Source: Eublepharis macularius (Eukaryota > Chordata > Lepidosauria > Squamata > Eublepharidae). From it: 64,000 nucleotides of DNA. The position numbers were made by a program, and so were the translations under genes. Positions 46,401-58,500 of the stretch are shown here, one piece after another. Position 1 is the first letter of the stretch, and each line of letters begins with the position of its first letter. The notes under the pieces are model-generated. The model did not search any database and was not told the DNA's origin. It worked only from the letters and a program-made list of their open reading frames with translations. The DNA lies in NCBI RefSeq assembly GCF_028583425.1, contig NC_072799.1:85856217-85920216 (forward strand), given 5' to 3'.

Positions 46401-49400
46401 TAGTTGGCACTTCTTGTACTTTCCATTTTTGCGCATACAAAAGTCTAGCTGCTGCTGTCATATAAAATATCAACGTCCTGTGTTGGGCTGGAATTCCCTC
46501 CATTCCCAAGTTCAGTAGCAGGAGTTCTGGGTTCTTATTAATTTGAAATTGTAAAATTTCACTCATTTCTCTTATTATTTCCCCCCAGTACTGCCTGGCT
46601 ACCTCACACGACCACCACATATGATAGAGGGAGCCCTCATGCTTCTTACATTTCCAGCATTTATTAGAAGTATTCAAATTCCCTAGCGCAATCTTCTTTG
46701 GTGTCATGTACCAACGATAGATCATTTTGTAAATGTTCTCTTTGATATTAATACATGTCGTTGTCTTCATTGTAGTTTTCCACAAGTATTCCCATGCCTC
46801 CATTGTTATTTCTTTATTAAAGTTTATAGCCCATTTCACCATTTGTGTTTTAACTATCTCATCCTCGGTATACCACTTCAACAGTACTTGGTATACCTTG
46901 GATATTCTTTTCTTATCTTCTTTAAGAAGGGTCTGCTCTAGTTCCGAATTCTCTATTCGTATACCTCCCTTTACAGAGTCCGAATTATATAAGTCTCTGA
47001 TCTGTCTATACTGGAACCAATCGTAGTTAGGTGATAGTTCCTCTTGTGTCTTTATTCTAAGTTTGGATGCTTCAGTTTTAGTTATTTCTTTATACGTTAA
47101 ACATTGTTGTTCATTATCAACAGCTCTCGGGTCTATCACCTCATATGGAACCACCCACAAAGGGGTTCCTTCTTGTAGATAAATTCTGTACTTCTTCCAG
47201 ATTATGTATAGACTTCTCCGAACAAAGTGATGCAGGAACATCGAGTTGACCTTTACTTTGTCATGCCATAAATATGCGTGCCATCCAAATATTTTTTTAT
47301 ATCCCTCTAGGGCTAATAGTTTCTTGTTCTTTAATGTCATCCATTCTTTCAACCAAACTAGGCAGATTGCATCATGATAAAGTCTCAGATTGGGCAGTTG
47401 CATTCCGCCTCTTTCCTTTGCATCTTGTAAAACTTTCACTTTCACTCGAGGCTTCTTGCCTGCCCAAACAAAATCTGATATTTTCCTCTGCCATTTTTCA
47501 AATTGTTTGGAGTCTCTGATGATTGGTATTGTCTGTAGCAAAAACATTACTCTTGGTAACACATTCATCTTAACTGCTGCAATCCTGCCCAACCATGACA
47601 AATTCAATCTATTCCATTTAATCAAGTCTCTCTCTATCTGAGTCCATAGTTTTTCATAATTGTTTTTGAATAGATCTATGTTCTTTGCAGTTAATTCGAC
47701 TCCCAAATATTTCACTTTACTTGTTACTTCACAATCCGTTGTTTCCATTAACAATTGTTGTTTCTGCTTAGTCATATTTTTGCATAATATCTTTGACTTC
47801 TTTTTGTTAATGAAGAAACCTGCCAAGTCTCCAAACTCCTTGATCTTATCTATCACTCTTGGCATGTTCTCCAATGGGTCCTCTACAATTAACATTATGT
47901 CATCCGCAAATGCTCTGACCTTGTATGAATAGTCCTTTATTTTTATTCCACGAATTTCATCATCTTGACGTATTTGTATCATCAGAATCTCCAATACTAA
48001 AATGAACAACAATGGAGATAACGGGCAACCTTGTCTTGTTCCTTTACTTATCGTCAATTTCTTGGTCAATTCATCATTCACCACGATTGCTGCAGTCTGG
48101 TCTCTATAAATTTCCTTAATTGCTCTGATGAATCTTTCTCCCAATTGTAGCTTTTCCATAGTGGCAAACATAAAGTCCCAGTTTAAATTGTCAAACGCTT
48201 TTTCAGCGTCTACAAAGAAGAAACCAACCTCTTTGTCACAACGCTTGTCATAATATTCAATAGCATTGATCACTGTCCTTAAGTTGTCTCTTATTTGTCT
48301 GTCTGGCAAAAAGCCTGCTTGTTCCTCCTCTATGACTTCCGAGAGCCACCCCTTCAATCTCTCCTCCAATATCTTCGCAAAAATTTTATAGTCATTGTTG
48401 AGTAGCGATATAGGTCTATAATTTTTCACATTAGTCAGGTCTTGGCCCTCTTTTGGGATCAATGATATATTCGCTTCACTCCAAGTTTCTGGAATCCTTT
48501 GATCCCTTAAAACCCCATTCATCACCTCTTTTAGGAATGGTGCCAGTTCATTAGCCATTGTCTTATAGAATTTAGCCGTAAGTCCATCTGGCCCTGGCGC
48601 CTTTCCTAGATTTGCAGATTGTATTGCCTTACTTATTTCCTCGTCAGTTACTTCACTATTCAACTTATTTCTCCAAGCTTCCGAGATTTCTGGAAGTTTG
48701 GTTTTCTCCAAATATGACGCTATTGATTCTTTGTTTACTTCTTTTTTATTATACAGCTTAGCGTAAAATTTATAAAAGGCTCTACTAATGGTAGCCTGCT
48801 CCAAATACGTTTTGTTATCTTCGCAAATTTTATTTATTATCTTCTTTTCCCTTTTCTTCTTCAATTGCCATGCCAGGTACTTCCCAGGTTTATTAGCACC
48901 CTCAAACGCTTTTTGATTCAGTCTTTTGAGATTCCACTCCAATTCTTTATTGCTCATTGCTGTTAGCTGTTCTTGAAGTATTTTAATTTCCTGGTATACC
49001 TTCTTTTTCCTTGGTCTCTTTTTTAGCTGTATTTCTTTGGCTTTTATTTTCTCCTCAATCTCTTGTCTTTTCTCCTCTTTCTTCTTTCTTGCTCTACCAT
49101 TTAAGTCCATTAGTATGCCCCTTACAACCGCCTTGTAAGCATCCCAAACTTTATTGGTTGGTACTTCTTTATTCACGTTGTATTGTATAAAAAACTTTGT
49201 CTCTCTTCTCAATATTTCCATATTCTCTCTTTCCTGTAACAAGTCCTCATTTATTCTCCATGCTTTCCTTTTTCTCTTTTTTCCAAATTTCCACATAATT
49301 GGGTTGTGATCTGAGCCTACCATAGGCATTATTTCTACCTCCTTAGTCCATAATGCTAAGTCTTTTGAGGCCCAGATCATATCAATTCTTGATAATGTAG

Positions 49401-52400
49401 AATGCCTTGCAGAATAAAAAGTAAACTGTCTGCTTTTAGGATATTCTCTCCTCCATACATCTTCAAGAGTCTCTTGTTGAATCAACTCAAAAAAAAGCTT
49501 TGGTAATAGTCCTCTTTTCTTTTGTGCCGTTGTAGTCTTTTTGTCTAGTTCCAAGTCTGTCACTCCATTGAAGTCTCCAGCAAGAATTATCTGGTCATAT
49601 GCAAGATCGTCTAAATGCTTCCTTAAATCCTCAAAGAAGCTTTCTTTTGCACCGTTAGGTGCATAAAGTCCGACTACCAACACTCTCTTTAAATTCCAAA
49701 TACATTCCACTGCTACAAATCTAGCTTCCACATCTCTCATAACAAATTTTGGCTGTAGCTCCTCTTTTATGTACAACACCACTCCTCTTTTTTTCTTGTT
49801 GGAGGCCGCTACAAATTCTTTGCCCAGTTTTCCAGATTTTAAATATTTTACATCCTGCTTTCTGATATGGGTCTCTTGCAAACAAACAATGTCACATTTT
49901 TGTTTTAGTAGCCAGTGAAAAGTATTTTTCCTCTTATTCGGTGAGTTTAGTCCATTTACATTCCAAGATAATACTTTACACTCCATACTCATGATCTTGT
50001 TGGTAAGTCTTTTTCATTGTCCTTAATAAATCGCTCCATCTCTCGCTCAGATCTGATGCGTTTTTTGGCCCCTCCAAACTCAAAGGACACTCCTTCCGGT
50101 AACTCCCATCTGTACCTGATTTTCATGTCCTTCAAAATCTGAATTAGCACTTTATATTTTTTCCGGTCCAGTAACACTGATCTGGGCAGTTCCTTCATTA
50201 TAATAATCGTCTTGCCATCAATCTCCAATGGATCTTGAAACTGTTTTGTCACAATCCTCTCTTTCATATTTCGTGTTGTAAACTGCACAATCACATCTCT
50301 TGGTAGTTTCCTCTGGGTTGCTATTCTCGAATTCACACGGTATGCCACATCTAGGATAGCCACAACTTCCTCCTCCTCCTTCCCCAGGTACTCAGCCAAC
50401 ACCTCAGTCATCTGTTCTCGCGCTGACTTTCCTTCCACTTCTGGCAAGCCACGAAAACGTAGCTGCTTCTCCATATGTTTAGTTTCTGCAACTGACATTC
50501 TCCCCTTCACCAATCTCATCTCTGTTTGTTGCGTGTCTGCTAAATTCTCCATCGCGTCTTCTACTGTTTTAACTCTCTGCTGCGTTCCTTGTAATTCACT
50601 TCGTATTGTTTCCATACCTTTTTTCACTTCTGACAGCTCCGATTTTACTGTCTGTGTAACCTCTTTAACCTCTTTTATCAGCTCCAATTTCGTGTCCTTA
50701 AGTTCTTTAATCATATCTAAAAGTTTTTTATCCAAGTTTTTATCCAGGTTTTCTATTGCCGATTGCCACTCTTTTTTTGACATCGTGGGGCTTGCTTTAG
50801 CTCGCTCCCACGAATCCGCTCTCTTCCTTAACTCCGTGGCGTAAAATTTAACGTTTTTCTATTTTAAATGTCCCGGTCTTCTTATAGAAATTAAGTTTTA
50901 AAGAGTCCAAAATGTCGGGCGTCTTTTCTCTATGGTTTCTCTATGATTTTGTAATCCAAGATGGCCTACTTCCTCTTCCGCTGAAGCCGCGACCCTTCCC
51001 CTTTCAAAAATGGCGATTCCCTACTTCCTGCCCTCCAGCAAGGGCCGCTTCTCTCCAGCCACTCTATTGTTATTACGCACTTCCTGTCTCCCGTCTTCCC
51101 ACAGCAGATCTCGCGATGGTGTCTTTTTCTCACAGCTCCAAAGCCACAGGTATTCAAAACAATAGTCCCATTTCTTTAATAACTTCTTTAAACTTAGTCT
51201 CTTTTTAAATTCAATTCCTGCCGAGTCTTCCCCTCCTTTTCACTAGTCTGTTGCAGTTTAAAAATCTACTTTTTTTCCTCTCTGTTTTTATCAATCTGTC
51301 CCGTCTCAGAAGATAATGATCTTTACCTTCTCTTCACTTTTCTCGGGTTGTAATCGCTGTTTCGATTTTAAGTTCTCCTCTCAGCTTCTTCCCCCAATCG
51401 AAGCTTGGGTATGTAGGTCTTATGCCAGCCGAATTGGCCCCAAAACTGCCGCAGAGATTATAGCCGACCCGTCGCAAGGTGGGACCTCAAGGATCGGGAG
51501 GGGACCCGTTGTGTAGAGCCCCCCCTCGTCCGAGATCTAGCTCACCCTAGGGTCTTGAGCGTTCTTTGCCTGCTCCCCGCCTGAGAGCAGTCGGCCGCGG
51601 GCTATTTTCACCCCGCCGGCCGGTTAAAACGGCAGTCCGGTCAGCTCCGCAAGTGGAGCTGCGTTAGACCTCCATGGATCCCAAACAGGAAGTCCCTAGC
51701 TGCTACCTTCTTGTTTGCTTTTCTCTCTTTGGCAGAGTTGGCAGCTTGTGCTGTGAGGGAGCCCATGACTCCCCCCCCCCAGGCTCCCTGCTACCCCAAA
51801 CACCACTAGAGCTCAGCATTTTAATGCCATTATAAGCCACTTAAAGATATAAAAGCATTTTAAGCAGGTAAAAAATAGATAGCAAAGTCATAACTTTGCC
51901 TTGCAAACTTTAATTCTGCACAGTGTAATACTGATTAATTAATCAAGTAGAATAAATCTAATCCTAATCAACAAATACCAAATTGGCATAATTGGGGATG
52001 TCCGAAGCTGCTGAATGTAGGTAAGGTGGTTGTCTCAGCTTGACCATGGGAAGGAAACTCAGGTTGTAAAGTTGTACTTTCTAGAGAAGGTTTCTCATCT
52101 GCTTTTTCTAAAGTCACAAGTATACTCATGAGTTGTATCTGCAGCTGGAAGGGCAATAAAGGTCCCACTACTGCTGAACTGATTCTTTCCATCAGAAAAT
52201 CAGCTACCAGTTTTGTGCAGTGGTTAAGAGCAGTAGGACTCTAATCTGGAGAACCGGGTTTGATTCCTCCGCTTGAAGCCAGCTGGGTGGCCTTGCGTCC
52301 GTCACAGCTCTCTCTGAGCTCTCTCAGCTCCACCCACCTCACAGGGTGATTGTCATGGATATAATAATAGCATACTTTGTAAACCACTCTGAGTGGGCAT

Positions 52401-52455
52401 TCAGTTGTCCTGAAGGGCGGTATATAAATATAATGTTGCTGCTGCTGCTGCTGCT

Positions 52456-52511
<56 letters not shown>

Positions 52512-55500
52512 AAAGATATTAATAAACTACACACTGCAAAAACAGGAATTTTTAAATCTTTCCTGCAGATTCATATTACTTTGACATGAATTTCTTTTGG
52601 TGGCAAGTCACTCGCGTTCTTTACGCACTCTCGTTCTTTCCCATCTGGCAAACAGAACAGAAGAAACTGTAGCAATCAGACTGTGTTCATGCTGCTGCTA
52701 AAGCAAACTTTTGTTCCACCTCAATCAAATTGCATTTTAAAAAACACGTAAAGTAGCTTTATTTAGGAAGGCATTTACTTAATTGATGGCAGCAAAATCT
52801 TGATTGTGGGTTGCACAAAGATATCCATTTTTGTTTTACTGTAAAATTCATCAAAAACTTATTCTTTATTTCTTCTGATGATGTGAGCTGCTTTGCTCTT
52901 CCTCCTTTTCTGACGGGAAAGAGGGATTAAAAACATTTAAACAAAAAGTAAATAAATAGGAGGACAAAAGCCTGGATTTTGCCATTTTTATATAAGTGAA
53001 AAATCATTAGACAACAGGCATTTGTCAATAAGGTATGAATCAATGGAATCACATCTAGCACAGCATGATGGCTGCAAAGTTGTAAAAATTAAAAATGTAT
53101 GACAGGAGGGCAACGTGGACAGTTTTGCTTAAAAGACAGAAGCCAGGGCCATTCAGACGGCCTGTTCTCCCCCCCCCCCGCCCCCATATTTACTCTTGTG
53201 ACTTGCCACCTCTTGGCTCAATCCACATTTCAAAGGTTTTCCCAGGATGTGGTTATCTGTAATCTGACCATGCTAGAGTATTCCTAAAATGAATTCATGC
53301 TGATTATTATGTGAACATAAGATCTCTTGTATAAGACCTTTTCCCCCCTTAAAGATATCTATTTATGATTCAGTATGACAAATAGCCTACCATTAAAAAA
53401 TGTATGAGGTCTGGAATATAAACTTTCCATTAATCTAAGAAAACATCAGGGCTAAATGGATGAGGAAGGAATCTCTCATTGAACGGCTGGGGGCAAAATA
53501 TATATTTCCTTCCTATTCAAGCATAAGAATGTTGTTTCGTTAGGTGAAATCAAAGATGTACCTGGTTTAGCATGCTGGTTCTGACAGCGACCAAACAGAT
53601 GACCCAAGAAAACCCAGAAGGCAGGCAGAATGGCCTCTTGCTTGCTTCCAGCACCTGGAAACCCATCCTTTAAACACATACATTTTTCTTATCTATTCTT
53701 ATTTATGATGCAGCTACTTATGTTCTTTATGGTTTCTAATAATTACTGACAGTATTATCCTTTCATAAAATGTGTTTCGGCCTTTAATAAAACTGAAGTT
53801 AATAAAGTTACTATTAACTAGTCCCCTAAGAAATTGCCTTCAGGTGATCCAGTAAGAAAATCTTATTCGTCTCCCCTGCCCCCTGTGACTAAGAGCCTCT
53901 CTACACGAGACCTCTTACACGAGGACACTCAAGTGAAGGAAGTTAGCCGGGAAGCGTAGTTTCACCTTTCTAGAGCAGGCAGGGATTGCTCCTCAGAGAG
54001 TTTGTTTATTTCATCTTCACCTCCACGAAGGCTCTGTCAATTTCACCTCCTCTTCCCAGAGGTGTTTTTAAACTATGCTTCCTGGCTAACATTGCATTTC
54101 CTTTTACTTGAGCATCCTCGTGTACAAGGTCTCTTGAAGACTCAAACACAGCTATATGTAGACAAGCAGGTATTTTTTAAAAAATCATTTGGGTAGTAAG
54201 GGCTATGGATTTATTTTCAAGGCTGGATTAGTGGCTTTCATAACATTTTGTGGCCAAGAGTTCCATGAGGTGTTTCTGTGTTGTATGGTGCTGATTTGTA
54301 CATTAGAATATGAAATAAAGAACTGCTATATAACACTTTAGGCATTTGACCACAAAAATGCTAGTTCAGTACCTTTGGTAACCTGTGCTTTTTTGACACC
54401 CTCTGATTTTTTGGCTTAACAGAAAGCTTGTGCTTTGCTGCGCTGTTGTCCAGGCAGGCAATAACCGGAGGGATTGCATCGAGATTGACTGTTTCAATTG
54501 TGCCAGAAGGAGAGTGGTGTCTTTTTGGCCGAGACGATTTGACTGGAGTAACCTGTACATATCACACAGTGGAGTAAATTGAGTTAAACATCTGAATTCA
54601 CACATATTTTAAACACAACTAAGTATGCAACCAACAGTGTCTCAGAAATGAAGTCAATATCATCATCAGAAATTTCATTCCACTGTAACCATAATATCTC
54701 AGAGGCAGCTCTTTTACCAGGTGAATGTAAAACTGCCTCTTCCACTCAGTTCTACAAGCAACATGGCATCTGTGTGCTACCTTCCAGGACTAAATGTTTA
54801 AAGGCTCAGATAAGAGACCTGCCCTATCCCCAGAGTCAATATACCACCCATTCCATGTCACAGTTCTTATCCTAGTCGCCCCTTTGATCTCCCAAGTCTC
54901 TGGCTAGCAGCAACTAAAAGGAATCAGAATTTCATTGGAACTCCTGGCTGGAGCAGCGGCCTCTAGCAGGGCAGACTGTCGATCATGGCGCATTATGCTC
55001 AGGCACTTTCTTCACTGATGCAGTCCCTTATCCTGAATAATTTCTTGCTTTGCGACCTGGATCCAGTCTCTTCCAACACAGGACATGAAGTTGTGATACT
55101 GATGAACTTAGAGCAAGAAAAATGAAAAACGGAACTTCCTTCTGCTTACATAGTGATACATTTTAATCGTTGCAGATGAACTGGATGCTTTTTCGGTGAC
55201 AAGCAGGTTCATTTATATGCACTTAAAACCATTTTTGAGTTGGCGAGAGACTCCTCTGAATCCAGTTCAAAAGAGCTTAGCAAATACCTCGTGCTGCTGC
55301 TGCTGCTGTTGCTGCTGGCGAAACAAACCTTTCCCTGGAGCCACAAATCTTACCTTTCTAAAATGGGGGTGGGGAGTTAAAATGCATACAGGATGTGGTT
55401 CTTTAAATAGAAAAAAAATCCTTTCCCAAAACTATCCAGAATGATTTCGTGTCTGTAATTTTCTCAACCTTACAATTGATTCTGGGAGGTCAAGAAACTG

Positions 55501-58500
55501 ACTGTTTCCATCGTTCCCAGCAGGAAGCCTTGCGGGGGGGGGGGGGCGGGGGGAGAGTAATTTGCAGGAAAGGCAGGCCATCTCCAGAGCCCATGTTCTG
55601 TTCAAAGAGTCATCCACCATGGGTAGTTACTCCTTCCTCTCCATGCCTTGGAAGGGATTTGAAATTGGAAGGAAGGGGGAAAGTACTTGCATGTGTGTGC
55701 AGGGCTTTTTTTCTGGGAAAAGTGGTGGTGGAACTCAGTGGGTTGCCAGCACAGGGGGCAACTCTTGGCGGGAGGTGGTGCCCCTGGTACCACATGTGCA
55801 CGTGCAAAGTGCACGCATGCTCCCAGGGCCAATGACATCACTTTGGGTCAGCTGGAACAAGGGGGGAGTTTTTAAAAGTTTAAATTGCCCTCAGCGAAAA
55901 TGGTCCCATGGCTGGTGGCCCTGCCCCCTGATCTCCAGACAGAGGGGAGTTTAGATCACCCTCCATGCCGCTCCAGTGGCGTGGAGGGCAATCTAAATTC
56001 CCCTCTTTCTGGAGATCAGGGGGCGGGGCCACCAGCCATGGGACCATTTCCAAGAGGTTCCAGAACTCCGTTCCACCACGTTCCAGCTGAAAAAAAGCCC
56101 TGTGTGTGTGCATATATACACACTCATGCATTTGGCAAGCTTCCCACAATACTTGCAAATGAGCTGTAGAGCATTCTCAAGTGTTTAACAAGAATGTTTT
56201 AAAAATGCAATCTCCTCATTGTGGCTGTTGGCAATAAAGCACAGGATAAATGTATTAAGATATTTATTAGACTGACTGTACCAACTGTATGATTCTGAGC
56301 ATATGTGCATACTCAGTTGAGATTTCTCCTGGCACTGGCACTTTTTTGAAATCCTTTGAATAAGAGCATAGGAAATTTAATCCTGTTTACATACCGTATG
56401 TATAAGCAGTTGCACTTTGAATATTTAGGACTGCTCTTTGTTATAAAATCAAGCAGTTCTCTGCCTTTTTCCAGGATTGATATTGTTATTAAATTTGAAA
56501 ATGAATAAGTCAGTTTGGAATTATTTAGGTTGGAATTGTATCACACTTGTTGCCTTAGTTAGTTGTCACGTATTTTTCTGCTTTGTTTAGTTTTGCCATT
56601 CAGCAGCTAATCCTGGCACTAAGGTACATGAGACACATATTTTCAAACAGGGATCTGTGTTCAGTTCCAACCAGACAAAAAATAAACTGAACACATGGCT
56701 GAATGCCATTCATTCTTCTGGAGTCTGGAAATCTGTCTTAAGTTCAAGGTGTGGGGGGCAGCGGGGAAAGACTGCTCGGAGGAACGGAATTGACAAAAAC
56801 TTTCCAATTGTCAAAGTCAAATAGTTTTAATAACAGAAGAGAATTGTACTAACATGCATTTCTTTCCATGGTATTTCCAGCACTGGTAAGTGGCTTGATG
56901 AAGTCTATCTTGATTGTGTAACTCTGCCTGGCTTCCCATGGGTACAAACAAAATATTTGCTTCTGGGCAAATATTTGCTTCTCCATACCCAAAGAGTGGT
57001 GGTCAATGGTGTTTCATCAGATTGGAGGGAGGTGTCCGGTGGGGTGCCGCAGGGCTCGGTTTTGGGCCTGGTACTTTTCAATACTTATATCAATGATCTG
57101 GATGAAGGAGTGGAAGGGCTGCTCATTAAATATGCTGATGATACCAAATTGGGAGGAGTAGCAAACACTCAAGAAGATAGAATTAAAATTCAACAAGACC
57201 TGAATACTCTGGAGAAGTGGGCAGCTGTTCATAGGATGCAATTCAACAAAGACAAGTGCACAGTATTACATCTGGGCCACAAAAATGGGACGCACAAATA
57301 CTGGATGGGGAATACACTTCTGGGCAGTAGTATATGTGAAAGAGATCTTGGGGTAAGAGTGGACTGTAAACTAAATATGAGCAGTCAGTGTGATGCGGTG
57401 GCAAAAAAGGCCAATTCAATCCTGGGTTGTATCAAAGGGGTCATAGCCCTCTCTATACTGCCTTGGTCAGGCCGCACCTGGAGTATTGTGTGCAGTTCTG
57501 GAGGCCTCACTTCAAAAAGGATGTGGACAAAATCAAGAGGTTGCAGAGGAGAGCGACGAGGATGATCAGGGGTCTGGAGACTGAGCCCTATGAGGAAAGG
57601 CTGAGGGCCTTGGGCATGTTTAGTTTGGAGAAGAGGAGGTTGAGGGAGGACATGATTGCTCTCTTTAAGTATTTGAAAGGCTGTCATTTGGAGGAGGGCA
57701 AGGAGCTGTTCCAGTTGGCAGCAGAGGGTAGGACCTGAAACAATGGGCTTAAATTACATGCACAAAGGTACCAGCTGGATATTAGGAAGAACTTTTTCAT
57801 GGTCAGAGTAGTTCAAAAGTGGAATCAGCTGCCTAGGGAGGTGGTGAGCTCCCCCTCACTGGCAGTTTTTAAGAAGAGGCTGGATGAATACTTGTCAGAG
57901 ATGCTTTAGGCTGATCCTGCACTGGGCAGGGGGTTGGACTAGGTGGTCTGTTTGGCCCCTTCCAACTCTATGATTCTATGGGCTCCCTTCATGATTGTGC
58001 ATGGCTGCTTGGTTGCCAAAGGCAAGAAATGACCAATGTGTCATTGTGCCTATCTTGCTGAGGTGGCCAAATGTCTCCGTGTGTCAACTCAGTAATTCTG
58101 CTGAATTCTAGAGGAGCAAATGTCTGCCTCCTGTTATATAGGAATCCCTTTGAGGGACAGAAAATGTTCCCCACATTTCAGAGCAATTAGATGCACAGGA
58201 GTTTTTTTAGCTGCTATAGCGTCCTTTTTGAAAGATTCACAAGTCTGTATTGTAATCACCTACCAGACCTAAATATTCCTTGCATAAGCTATATAACCCC
58301 TTAGAATTTCATCTGAATTGGATAGAAAACAAAGCATACAACGAGAAGTATATTTCCAGTTAAAAGCAATGGAAATGAAAACAAATATAATGAAAATAAA
58401 CATTATATTTGTAACAGCAAATATAAAACAAACACATGAATTTCCACGTCCCTATTTTTTCAAGCACCTATTGCTTAGGTTTAAACGGCATGAGATGGCA

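Larger units (their letters stand above)
45553..51694 (-). mobile_element. Full-length L1 LINE with both ORFs open
   Basis: About 6.14 kb on the - strand, from GACTTCCTG at 51694 down to a poly(A) tail (T run on + at 45551-45569). It is flanked by an exact 18-bp target duplication (45535-45552 and 51695-51712). It has a CpG-rich 5' UTR, ORF1, ORF2, an AT-rich 3' UTR and the tail. No stop or frameshift interrupts either ORF and the key catalytic motifs are present, so this is a recent and possibly active copy. It lies in the CRACD intron 44789-54372, in sense orientation. Confidence 0.97.
44789..54372 (-). other. CRACD intron (9.6 kb)
   Basis: Dominated by the full-length L1. Also a SINE with a TAA tail and a TIR-family element. 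44800-45530, 51720-52200 and 52515-53880 are unassigned; the 74-codon frame 51968-52192 on - does not match CRACD and lacks convincing splice context. Confidence 0.75.

Noticed and set aside
51968..52192. 74-codon - strand frame as an extra CRACD exon
   Set aside because: The exon 54373-54552 joins in phase and in family order directly to 44788-41797; no acceptor/donor pair supports an extra exon here.
55562..55954. 130-codon frame in the 55.7-kb region, and similar frames at 1483, 24006, 34599, 55885
   Set aside because: All fall in copies of the palindromic MITE; the peptide [11 protein letters not shown] recurs because the element does.
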